Origin: DASQPR01 sp963836775
Lineage (GTDB): Bacteria; Actinomycetota; Actinomycetes; Mycobacteriales; Micromonosporaceae
Length of the DNA: 64,000 nucleotides
Assembly (NCBI GenBank): GCA_963836775.1
Contig: CAWIKR010000003.1
Span: forward strand, 868,001-932,000
Direction: 5' to 3'
The position numbers and the translations under genes were made by a program. The notes below the pieces were generated by a model. That model did not search any database, was not told the origin of the DNA, and was given only the letters and a program-made list of their open reading frames with translations. Shown one piece after another: positions 7,694 through 14,595 of this stretch; positions within the stretch are counted from its first letter, which is position 1, and each line of letters starts with the position of its first letter.

Positions 7694-8826
7694 CGAGCAA
7701 CGGTCAGCGGTTCCGGCGACGGTCGCTGCGTCGGGGTTACAAGGTCGACGAGGTCGACACGTTCCTCGATCGCGTCGAGGCGACGCTCAACGGTGACTCC
7801 ATCGAATCGCCGGTACGCGCACAAGAGGTCCACGACGTAGTCTTCCGGGTTCGCTTCGGCGGCTACGACGAATGGCAGGTCGACCTGCACCTGGACCGGG
7901 TCGAGCGGCAGCTCGCCGACCAGGAGGGCACCCAGGGTGACCGGTTCGGCGCGGCGCGCCCGGCGACCGATCGGATGCCTGCCGACCGGATGCCGGAGCG
8001 CATGCCCGAGCGGCTCGGCCCGGACCCTCGCGGCGGACGCATGGGTGATTCCATGGCCGACCGGATGATGCCGCCGGACCGTCTGGCGCCACAGACGCAG
8101 GGCGGCCAGCCGCTTCCGACCCGATCCCCGATGGGCTCCGGGATGGGCACACAGGGCATGGGGCCCGGCGGCGGCCCGCAGCAGGGCGGCTACCCGAATT
8201 ACGACGAGTCCACCGGATATATCGGCACCCGCGGCCAGATGGGCCCGTCCAACCAGCCGCCATCCGGGCCTGGCCCGGCCGGCGGGCCGGTCCCGCCGCC
8301 CACGCCGGGCAACTACGGCGGTCCGCCGCAGGGCCCGTCCGGCTTCGACCCGAGCCGGCACGGCCGGATGGACATGACCACCGAGATGCGGATGCCGGAT
8401 GTCCGCAACGCGCCGCCGGCACCGGCGGCGCCGAGCATGCCGCCGCCAGAGCGCTCGGCTCCGCCGCCGATGCCGCAGAACATGCCACCGTCCGGCCCCA
8501 CCGCCCCGCACGCGCCGCCACCGGGCATGGGTGGTGGACACCCGGGCATGGGTGGGCCCGGCGCCGGCAGCGCCTCGGCGGGCGATGTGCAGCGGGTGGA
8601 CCAGCTCCGGCGCACGTTCCAGCCGCGCCGGTTCGGCTCCGGCTACGACCGCATGGAGGTGGACCGCCTGTTCGAAGGCATCATGGCGTCCATGTCCGGC
8701 CGGGCCGGCAAGGTCGACGAGCGGGAGCTTGATCCGGGCCACTTCAACCTGGTCCCGGGCGGTTACTTCGAAGCCGAAGTCGATCAGGCTCTTCGCGAAG
8801 TACGCGACATCCTCAGACGTAGTTGA
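7690..8826 (+). CDS. DivIVA-repeat protein with proline/methionine/glycine-rich linker
   Basis: A 378-residue protein with four short segments that resemble the DivIVA N-terminal motif: FRRRSLRRGYKVDEVDTFLDR near residue 6, FRVRFGGYDEWQVDLHLDR near 55, FQPRRFGSGYDRMEVDRLFE near 315, and FNLVPGGYFEAEVDQALRE near 352. Between the two pairs lies a ~240-residue low-complexity linker rich in Pro, Gly and Met (RMPERMPE-type repeats). DivIVA motifs usually mediate binding to curved membranes and polar-growth complexes; here the coiled-coil body of true DivIVA is missing, so this is a DivIVA-domain protein, not Wag31. The GTG start overlaps the rlmN stop by four bases and is preceded by GGAGG. Confidence 0.8.
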   Translation: MTSNGQRFRRRSLRRGYKVDEVDTFLDRVEATLNGDSIESPVRAQEVHDVVFRVRFGGYDEWQVDLHLDRVERQLADQEGTQGDRFGAARPATDRMPADRMPERMPERLGPDPRGGRMGDSMADRMMPPDRLAPQTQGGQPLPTRSPMGSGMGTQGMGPGGGPQQGGYPNYDESTGYIGTRGQMGPSNQPPSGPGPAGGPVPPPTPGNYGGPPQGPSGFDPSRHGRMDMTTEMRMPDVRNAPPAPAAPSMPPPERSAPPPMPQNMPPSGPTAPHAPPPGMGGGHPGMGGPGAGSASAGDVQRVDQLRRTFQPRRFGSGYDRMEVDRLFEGIMASMSGRAGKVDERELDPGHFNLVPGGYFEAEVDQALREVRDILRRS

Positions 8827-8873
8827 CCGATTTGGAATCGCTGCCGCCTGACCCGGGCTCAGATCATTTCTGA

Positions 8874-8926
8874 CTGGATCTTGAACGCTCGTCGCCGAAA
8901 TGGAGCGACAAGAGTTCAAGATCCAG
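8874..8926. repeat. Intergenic palindromic repeat, copy 1
   Basis: CTGGATCTTGAAC (8874-8886) is the exact reverse complement of GTTCAAGATCCAG (8914-8926). A second nested pair, GTCGC (8891-8895) and GCGAC (8905-8909), lies inside. The same design with nearly the same letters recurs at 44681-44733, so this is a dispersed element and not a chance hairpin. Confidence 0.7.
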
Positions 8927-8983
8927 AGGGCCGTACCCAGAGGGAGCGGCCAGCGGCGCCGGCCACCACCACAAGCGGACAGC

Positions 8984-9016
8984 AAGAAGCCCCCGGGCAG
9001 TGCCCGGGGGCTTCTT
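8984..9016. terminator. Bidirectional intrinsic terminator
   Basis: AAGAAGCCCCCGGGCA (8984-8999) and TGCCCGGGGGCTTCTT (9001-9016) form a 16-bp perfect stem. A-rich and T-rich ends on both sides allow termination of the DivIVA-like gene on the plus strand and of the DUF2631 gene on the minus strand. Confidence 0.9.
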
Positions 9017-9163
9017 CATTCTCTGAATTGCTCTGAGATCTTGGACCTACAACGAGATTTGGGACCGCATCCGGCGTCGCTGGCAAGGCGCGGGAAGTCC
9101 CGGTGTGCGAATGCACTCAAGACTTTCCGCAACGCCGCCAGCGGTGGCGGATGCGATTCCAAA

Positions 9164-9385
9164 TCATTTCTTAAGACCGTTGCGGCGTTGAACCCAGTCG
9201 ATCACGATGATGGCGGCGATGGCGGCGGCAGTGCCGATCAGCCAGATGTCCTCGACATGACCTTTCTGGTTGCCGATCAGCATCAGCAACAGCACCACGA
9301 TGACGATGACACCGGCGATCCGCGCGGCCTTGTACGGTCCCGGCTTCTTCTGGTCGGGAGCGACTACCGGCTCTTCTCCGGACAC
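9164..9385 (-). CDS. DUF2631 small membrane protein
   Basis: A 73-residue protein. The N-terminus VSGEEPVVAPDQKKPG is followed by two hydrophobic helices (GVIVIVVLLLMLIGN and LIGTAAAIAAIIVIDWV) linked by the polar turn QKGHVED, ending in RRNGLKK. The EEPVVAPDQ opening and the 'GNQ-GHVED-W' turn are what I know from actinobacterial DUF2631 proteins; their function is unknown. The GTG at 9385 is chosen since AGAAGGGAA lies just upstream and the protein then matches family length; the frame is open further upstream but that part is unrelated in composition. Its 3' end faces the terminator at 8984-9016. Confidence 0.85.
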   Translation of the reverse strand: MSGEEPVVAPDQKKPGPYKAARIAGVIVIVVLLLMLIGNQKGHVEDIWLIGTAAAIAAIIVIDWVQRRNGLKK

Positions 9386-9497
9386 GAGAGGTTCCCTTCT
9401 CAGGGCCACGCCGTTGCGTTCGTCGTGGCGGTGTTTCTGACGATCAGTGTGGCACGCCCTTCCGGCGGCTCCGTGAGGGCTCCGGTAGTTTCTACGT

Positions 9498-11108
9498 ATG
9501 CGAATCACCGGCACCGGCCATGCCAGCATGCGGATTGACACGGCTGCGGGAAGCATTCTGTGCGACCCGTGGGTGAATCCGGCATATTTCGCATCCTGGT
9601 TTCCGTTCCCGGACAACTCCCAGCTCGACTGGGAGACGCTCGGGGACGTCGATTACCTCTACGTTTCCCATCTGCACCGGGACCACTTCGACGCCGAGCA
9701 CCTGAAGCGGTTCGTCAGCAAGAAGGCCACCGTTCTGCTTCCGGAATACCCCACCAGCCAGCTCGAGGACGAGTTGCGCGACCTCGGGTTCACCAGCTTC
9801 CTGGCGACCAAGACGGAGGAGGTGCACGAGCTCGACGGCGGGCTAAGGGTGATGATCCAGGCGCTGACCTCGCCGACCGACGGCCCGATCGGCGACTCGT
9901 CACTCTGGGTGGAATATGACGGCATCCGGCTGCTGAACCAGAACGACGCCCGCCCGGCCGACCTGACCGCGTTCGACCGGCTCGGTCACGTGCACGCGCA
10001 CATGCTGCAGTTCTCCGGAGCCATCTGGTATCCGATGGTTTATGAGCTGCCGTCCGCCGCGAAGACCGCGTTCGGCAAGCAGAAGCGGGACCGGCAGATG
10101 GACCGCACCATCCGATACATCGACGATCTGCGCGCCGGCCACGTGTTCCCGATCGCCGGCCCGCCGTGCTTCCTCGACGACGAGCTCTGGCAGTTCAACG
10201 ACATCTTCGGCGACGAGGGCAACATCTTCCCGGACCAGCAGGTCTTCATCGACTACTACGAAGCACTGGGCCGGACCAACGGAGTGATCCTGCTGCCCGG
10301 CTCGGTGGCGACGGTCACCAAGGACGACTGCACGTCCGAGCATCCGACCGATGTCCGCGAGTTCTTCGCCGACAAGGAGACGCACCTCAAGGAGTATCGG
10401 GAGCGGCAGCGTCCGGTCATCGCCGCGGCCAAGGCCAGCTGGCGGCACCCCGAGGTGGACGTGTTGGCCGGAATGAAGGCGCAGATCGAGCCACTGCTCG
10501 ACGAAAGCATCTACCTGGCCACCGGAGTCGGTGGTCCGGTGCGGTTCGATCTCGTACGCGACGACGACACTGTGGAGTCGATCGTGGTCGACTTCCCGGG
10601 CAAGGAAGTCCGGTCCTTCGCCGACGAGAAGGTCCGCTACCGGTTCCGCACCCAGCGTGCGCTGGTCGAGCACCTGCTCCACACCGGCGAGATCGACTGG
10701 GTCAACTCGCTCTTCCTGAGCTGCCGGTTCTCGGCCGCCCGCATCGGGCAGTACAACGAATTCGTCTACGCGTTCTTCAAGTGCCTGTCCGAGGAGCGGC
10801 TGCAGTACGCCGAGGGCTGGTACGCGGACCAGAAGCCGGACGCCGAAGACGCGCGTCTCGGAGACTGGAACGTCCAGCGCCGGTGCCCGCATCTGAAAGC
10901 CGACCTGACACGATTCGGCGTCATCGATGGCAACACCCTCACCTGCCAGTTGCACGGATGGAAGTTCGACCTGGTCAGCGGGAGATGCCTGACGAGTGTC
11001 GGTCACGAGATCCGGTCGTCGCGAGCCGATCGCGATGATTCGGTAGCGCCGGCGGCAGTCTTCCCCGGTTTCGCTTCAGGCCCCGGCGAGGTAGCGTCCA
11101 GTTCGTGA
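9498..11108 (+). CDS. Metallo-beta-lactamase-fold/Rieske fusion protein
   Basis: A 536-residue fusion. Residues 1 to ~230 form an MBL-fold domain with the metal motif H58-x-H60-x-D62-H63 (HLHRDHFD), of the UlaG-like kind. The middle region has no motif that I can name. The C-terminus carries a Rieske [2Fe-2S] motif: Cys463-Pro-His465 and Cys483-x2-His486, 20 residues apart. MBL and Rieske domains together recall CMP-sialic-acid hydroxylase (CMAH), although there the Rieske domain comes first, so domain order differs. An oxygenase or hydroxylase role is likely; the substrate cannot be read from the sequence. It stands alone, ahead of the PRPP synthetase paralogue. The final ~40 residues are low-complexity. 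The ATG at 9498 opens directly into the MBL fold. Confidence 0.8.
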   Translation: MRITGTGHASMRIDTAAGSILCDPWVNPAYFASWFPFPDNSQLDWETLGDVDYLYVSHLHRDHFDAEHLKRFVSKKATVLLPEYPTSQLEDELRDLGFTSFLATKTEEVHELDGGLRVMIQALTSPTDGPIGDSSLWVEYDGIRLLNQNDARPADLTAFDRLGHVHAHMLQFSGAIWYPMVYELPSAAKTAFGKQKRDRQMDRTIRYIDDLRAGHVFPIAGPPCFLDDELWQFNDIFGDEGNIFPDQQVFIDYYEALGRTNGVILLPGSVATVTKDDCTSEHPTDVREFFADKETHLKEYRERQRPVIAAAKASWRHPEVDVLAGMKAQIEPLLDESIYLATGVGGPVRFDLVRDDDTVESIVVDFPGKEVRSFADEKVRYRFRTQRALVEHLLHTGEIDWVNSLFLSCRFSAARIGQYNEFVYAFFKCLSEERLQYAEGWYADQKPDAEDARLGDWNVQRRCPHLKADLTRFGVIDGNTLTCQLHGWKFDLVSGRCLTSVGHEIRSSRADRDDSVAPAAVFPGFASGPGEVASSS

Positions 11109-11142
11109 TTCGGCCGGTTCCTCATCACCCACCGGCGGAGCG

Positions 11143-12090
11143 ATGAGCGACGACGACATCCTGGTCTTCGGCGGATCAGGGAGTCCGCGGCTCACGTCCG
11201 CGATCTGCGAGTATCTCGACATCGAACCGGGTGCCGGACAAAGCTTGAAATTCTCCGACGGCAACGTCTTCGTGCGAATCGGCCAGAACGTCCGCGGTCG
11301 GCACGTCTTCATCGTCCAGTCGACGGTCTTCCCGACCAACGACAACTTCATGGAGTTGCTGTTCTGGATCGACGCGTTCCGCCGGGCCAGCGCGGCCTCG
11401 GTGACCGCCGTGATTCCGTATTTCAGCTATGCCAAGGGCGATAAGAAGGACGAGCCGCGGGTGTCGATCCGGGCCCGGGTGTGCGCCGACGCGATCGAGG
11501 CGGCCGGTGCACACCGCGCCATCATGCTGGACCTGCACGCGCCGCAGATCCAGGGGTTCTTCGGCATTCCAGTGGACGATCTCTACGCGGCGCCGGTGCT
11601 CACCGACGAGGTCCGCAAGATGGACCTGAGCGACTTGGTGGTGGTCTCGCCGGACGCCGGCTTCGCCAAGAAGGCCCGGATGTATGCCAAACGTCTCGGC
11701 GCCACCATGGCGATCGCCGACAAGGAGCGGGTCGACCACACCGAGTCGGCCCGGGTCGTCGACCTGATCGGCGAGGTGGCCGGCAAGACCGCTCTGATCG
11801 TCGACGACTTCACCGCCAGCGCCGGCACCTTGGTCGAGGTCGCCGAGTGCCTGGTCGAGCGCGGCGCGCATACGGTGCACGCCGCGGTCAGCCATGGCGT
11901 GTTCGCCGGCGACGCGATGAAGCGCCTGGATGCCAGCCCGATCACCACGCTGCTGACCACCGACAGCGTCGAGAACCATCCGGTCGATCTGTCGGACAAG
12001 GTGCGGATTGTCTCGGTGGCGCCGCTGTTCGCCGAGGCGATCCGCCGGATCCACCAGCGCGAATCAGTCAGCGTGCTGTTCGACCCGTAG
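11143..12090 (+). CDS. Divergent ribose-phosphate pyrophosphokinase paralogue
   Basis: A 315-residue member of the PRPP synthetase family, which transfers pyrophosphate from ATP to ribose 5-phosphate. The fold is complete (FIVQSTVFPTNDNFMELLF, VIPYFSYAKGDKKDEPR, LDLHAPQIQGFF, VSVAPLFAEAIRRIH). Several active-site positions differ from the usual enzyme. The ATP-loop 'YARQDRK' reads YAKGDKK, and the PRPP loop 'DDMIDTGGT' reads DDFTASAGT, losing the second conserved aspartate and the DTGG core. It is therefore a paralogue of prs with altered or reduced activity, or a regulatory subunit of the kind known as PRPP-synthetase-associated protein. A canonical prs is expected elsewhere in the genome. 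Confidence 0.85.
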   Translation: MSDDDILVFGGSGSPRLTSAICEYLDIEPGAGQSLKFSDGNVFVRIGQNVRGRHVFIVQSTVFPTNDNFMELLFWIDAFRRASAASVTAVIPYFSYAKGDKKDEPRVSIRARVCADAIEAAGAHRAIMLDLHAPQIQGFFGIPVDDLYAAPVLTDEVRKMDLSDLVVVSPDAGFAKKARMYAKRLGATMAIADKERVDHTESARVVDLIGEVAGKTALIVDDFTASAGTLVEVAECLVERGAHTVHAAVSHGVFAGDAMKRLDASPITTLLTTDSVENHPVDLSDKVRIVSVAPLFAEAIRRIHQRESVSVLFDP

Positions 12091-12184
12091 CGCCCGCGGA
12101 CCGCGATAAGTCACTCGCCCCACGGCTCCGATTCCAGTCGACCAGGGCCTACCTACACTGGTCGGCGGACAAGGGGGTTCGACG

Positions 12185-13207
12185 ATGACCGTGCCGTACG
12201 CGACCGAGACCGCGCCGGAGAACCGGCCGACGCCACTGCCGGCGCTGGTGGACGACGTGACCGAGACGGCGGTGCACTACCGGCGCAACCACTTCGCATA
12301 CCCGCGGATCGACGCCGGATCATGGAGCCTGCCGATCACCGGGGCAGTCAATCGCGCGTACCGCCTGAGTCTTGATGATCTCCGTGCCCGACCCCGGCGG
12401 ACCGCCGCGGTGCTGCTGGAGTGTGCGGGTCATCGGCGCACTGACTTCCAGCCGCCGATCTCCGGCGTGCAATGGGGTCTGGGCGCGCTGAGCCAGGCCG
12501 ACTGGGCCGGCGCGTCGCTCGCCGACCTGCTGGGCGAGGTCGGCATCCACGATGACGCGGTCGAGGTGGTGCTGCACGGCGCCGATTCCGGCGGGTTCAG
12601 CGGCATCGACGGCCGGCACACCTTCTCCCGATCGCTGCCACTCGCGAAGGCGCTGCACCCGGACACGCTGCTGGCCTATGAGATGAACGGCGACCCGCTG
12701 CCGACCGAGCACGGTGCGCCGCTGCGCGCGGTCGTCCCGGGTTGGTATGCGATGGACTCGGTCAAATGGCTCACCTCGATCGAGGTGGTCACCGAGCCGT
12801 TCCGGGGCGTGTTCCAGGAGCACGACTACCGGTTCCAGCCGGAGGGTTCGACCGGCATCGGCACCCGCATCGAGGACATGCTGGTGCACTCACTGTTCGT
12901 GTCGGTGTCCCAGGGCGACCAGGTGCCGGCCGAGGTCGAGCTCACCGGGATCGCCTGGGGCGGCGGCGGCATCGCCGGGGTCGAGGTCCGCGTCGACAAC
13001 GGTCCGTGGCTGCCGGCCACGGTCAAACACTTCGGGCCTTATCAGCGCTCGCTCTGGTCGGTCCAGCTCGATCTAATCCCGGGTCAGCGTGATCTCGCGG
13101 TACGCGCGACCGACGTCGCCGGCCGCACCCAGCCGGAAGTCCCGATCTGGAACAAGCGCGGGTACGTCAACAACAGCGTCCAGCACATCCAGGTCGTCGC
13201 GGCCTGA
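12185..13207 (+). CDS. Molybdopterin-dependent sulfite oxidase-like protein
   Basis: A 340-residue oxidoreductase of the sulfite oxidase superfamily. The Mo-ligand cysteine is Cys80 in LLECAGHRR. Further family blocks are GGFSGIDGRHTFSRSLPL, LLAYEMNGDPLPTEHGAPLR, and VPGWYAMDSVKWLTSIEV. The C-terminal ~110 residues form the Mo-co dimerisation domain (VELTGIAWGGGG, EVRVDNGPW). No Tat or other signal peptide is present, so the protein is probably cytoplasmic, unlike many sulfite dehydrogenases. Electron acceptor and substrate are not evident. An AGGGGG motif lies before the ATG at 12185. Confidence 0.88.
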   Translation: MTVPYATETAPENRPTPLPALVDDVTETAVHYRRNHFAYPRIDAGSWSLPITGAVNRAYRLSLDDLRARPRRTAAVLLECAGHRRTDFQPPISGVQWGLGALSQADWAGASLADLLGEVGIHDDAVEVVLHGADSGGFSGIDGRHTFSRSLPLAKALHPDTLLAYEMNGDPLPTEHGAPLRAVVPGWYAMDSVKWLTSIEVVTEPFRGVFQEHDYRFQPEGSTGIGTRIEDMLVHSLFVSVSQGDQVPAEVELTGIAWGGGGIAGVEVRVDNGPWLPATVKHFGPYQRSLWSVQLDLIPGQRDLAVRATDVAGRTQPEVPIWNKRGYVNNSVQHIQVVAA

Positions 13208-13307
13208 GTCCGTTTGCGGCGGGACGGCGTCCTCGGCTTCTTTCAAGATCCACAGCTGGTGAACCAAACCGGTGTCAGGTGTCCAATTTGTCCCTCGATT
13301 CGGTTCA

Positions 13308-13324
13308 GAAACTGTGGATCATGA
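13308..13324. repeat. 17-bp dispersed motif, copy 1
   Basis: GAAACTGTGGATCATGA is present here and again, identical and in the same orientation, at 55178-55194, both times in a non-coding gap. The flanks differ. It overlaps in wording with the CTTGAAC-type palindromes (shared GTGGATC core). Confidence 0.5.
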
Positions 13325-13360
13325 CCGGATCCGGTGCCGTCCGGGATGGTGGCTGAGGTC

Positions 13361-13500
13361 GCGTCGGTCGGCCGCCTCCACTCGATGATCGAGTGCGCCA
13401 GCGGGTGCAGGATCTCGTGCGGCTGGGGTGGCGTCGGTCGGCCGCCTCCACTCGATGATCGAGTGCGCCACCACGTGCAAGATCTCGTGCGGCTGGGGTC
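13361..13500. repeat. Two-unit 70-bp tandem repeat
   Basis: Unit 1 (13361-13430) and unit 2 (13431-13500) both start GCGTCGGTCGGCCGCCTCCA and differ at about five positions. Each contains the near-perfect palindrome CACTCGATGATCGAGTG and ends GATCTCGTGCGGCTGGGGT. The differences cluster between the palindrome and GATCTCGTGC. The unit is too long and too similar throughout to be a CRISPR repeat-spacer. Confidence 0.8.
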
Positions 13501-13650
13501 GCCATAGCGCCCTAGCCGCTCAAGATCGTGCACTTGATCACGAACCTCAAGCCCGATCCCCACACCGATAGAAGCGTCATGGAGTGGGAGCCGGCGGAAG
13601 CGGAAGCGGGCGGAGGCGGTGGGGCCGGCGCGGAGGCGGCACCGGGACGC

Positions 13651-13694
13651 GTCAATAAAGGTTGACGATCGCGACGGCGTCAACTAACGTTGAC
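13651..13694 (+). promoter_or_regulatory. Promoter with -35 and -10 boxes inside twin palindromic operators
   Basis: Two 16-bp boxes share the form GTCAA-N6-TTGAC: GTCAATAAAGGTTGAC at 13651-13666 and GTCAACTAACGTTGAC at 13679-13694, with centres 28 bp apart. A promoter lies exactly across them: TTGACG (13662-13667), a 17-bp spacer, and TAACGT (13685-13690). The expected transcription start falls on or next to the ATG at 13698, which makes the mRNA leaderless. A dimeric regulator bound at both boxes would cover both promoter elements. Confidence 0.75.
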
Positions 13695-13697
13695 GGC

Positions 13698-13919
13698 ATG
13701 ACCGATCCGACCGGCCTTGCCGCCGCAGCCAGTGGCACCGACCCGCGTGAGGGCCTCCGGGCCGCGTTGGCGCTCCGGCGGTTGGCCGAGGCACTCGAAT
13801 CCCTCCAGGTCCGCAACGCTCGCGGCCAGGGCTGGTCCTGGCAGGAGATCGCGGAGGCCCTGGAGGTTTCCAAACAGGCGGTGCACAAGAAGCACGCCGC
13901 CTCCTCGTCCGACCGGTGA
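13698..13919 (+). CDS. Small helix-turn-helix protein paired with a Clp-N protein
   Basis: A 73-residue protein. The C-terminal half is a helix-turn-helix of the sigma-70 region-4/XRE type (ALRRLAEALESLQVRNARGQ, then SWQEIAEALEVSKQAVHKKHA), where the recognition helix is VSKQAVHKKHA. The N-terminal 20 residues are low in structure. The ATG at 13698 begins 7 bases after the -10 box, so the mRNA is probably leaderless. The Clp-N-domain gene follows 96 bp downstream on the same strand. Such two-gene units of a small HTH protein and a Clp-N protein occur in actinobacteria. The natural reading is an autoregulator that binds the twin GTCAA-N6-TTGAC boxes, which is inference. Confidence 0.85.
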   Translation: MTDPTGLAAAASGTDPREGLRAALALRRLAEALESLQVRNARGQGWSWQEIAEALEVSKQAVHKKHAASSSDR

Positions 13920-14015
13920 CCCATGGCCGGCGACGCCAACCACTCACCGGAGGCCCACCCACCGGCGGCCGACCCATTGGCGGCCCACCTACCGGCACCA
14001 GCCAAGGAGTAGACG

Positions 14016-14564
14016 ATGTTCGAAAGGTTCACCCACGACGCCCGGGCCGCTGTCCTGAACGCCCAGGAAGAGGCCCGCGCGCTCGGTCACGACGAGGTCG
14101 GCAGCGAGCACGTCCTGCTGGCGCTGACGAATCCAGCGAACGGCCCGCGCACCACCGTCGAGGTGCTGGCTGCCTGGGGCGCCTCCTACGGGCGAGTGCG
14201 CGACACCTTGATCGAGCTGGCCGGCTCGCCGATCCGCCTGCTCAGCGACGAGGACGCGGCGGCGCTGGCGTCCATCGGGATCGACCTCGATGTGGTGCTG
14301 TCCCGGGTCGAGGAGTCGTTCGGTCCGGGTGCCCTGGCGCCGACGGCGGGCCGGATCCGGTTCGCCAAGCCCGGCCGGGTCACCCTGCAGCTGGCGTTGC
14401 GCGAAGCGCTCCGGCTGAAGAGCCGCGCCATCACCTCCGAGCACCTGCTTCTCGGGCTGCTGCGGGCGAAGGATGGGATGGCTGCGAAGATTCTCAAGGA
14501 GATCGGGGTGGACGTCGCCGGCTTGCGCGGGATCGTGGAAGCGAGCCTGCGCCCGGCGGCATGA
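14016..14564 (+). CDS. Clp N-terminal domain protein without ATPase
   Basis: A 182-residue protein built from Clp-N repeats. The first begins MFERFTHDARAAVLNAQEEA and includes GSEHVLLAL; the second includes AKPGRVTLQLALREALRLKS and ITSEHLLLGLL. In ClpC and ClpA these repeats bind adaptors and substrates. Here the AAA+ domains are absent, so the protein may act as an adaptor, a competitor for ClpC adaptors, or a stress sensor. It is the second gene of the leaderless HTH/Clp-N unit. A CAAGGAG motif precedes the ATG at 14016. It is followed closely by the aldo/keto reductase. Confidence 0.88.
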   Translation: MFERFTHDARAAVLNAQEEARALGHDEVGSEHVLLALTNPANGPRTTVEVLAAWGASYGRVRDTLIELAGSPIRLLSDEDAAALASIGIDLDVVLSRVEESFGPGALAPTAGRIRFAKPGRVTLQLALREALRLKSRAITSEHLLLGLLRAKDGMAAKILKEIGVDVAGLRGIVEASLRPAA

Positions 14565-14595
14565 TCCTCGCCGGGACAACGGACGGAGACGAGGC

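Larger units (their letters stand above)
8827..9163. other. Intergenic region between convergent genes
   Basis: These 337 bp hold a repeated palindrome (8874-8926) and a strong bidirectional terminator (8984-9016), listed separately. Nothing else is recognised; the stretch 9017-9163 has no plausible reading frame. Confidence 0.6.
13208..13650. other. Repeat-rich intergenic region
   Basis: No gene is supported in these ~440 bp. The region contains a half copy of the dispersed palindrome (CAAGATCCACAG, 13243-13254), a 17-mer shared with 55178-55194, and a two-unit 70-bp tandem repeat. Reading frames that cross the repeats have no coding character. Confidence 0.6.

Noticed and set aside
9386..9616. 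Longer N-terminus for the DUF2631 protein
   Set aside because: The extra 77 residues run antisense into the MBL-Rieske gene start, have no similarity to the family, and the GTG at 9385 has its own ribosome-binding site.
13361..13500. Possible two-repeat CRISPR
   Set aside because: The repeated unit is 70 bp and similar throughout, with no spacer-like variable part and no cas genes in the window.
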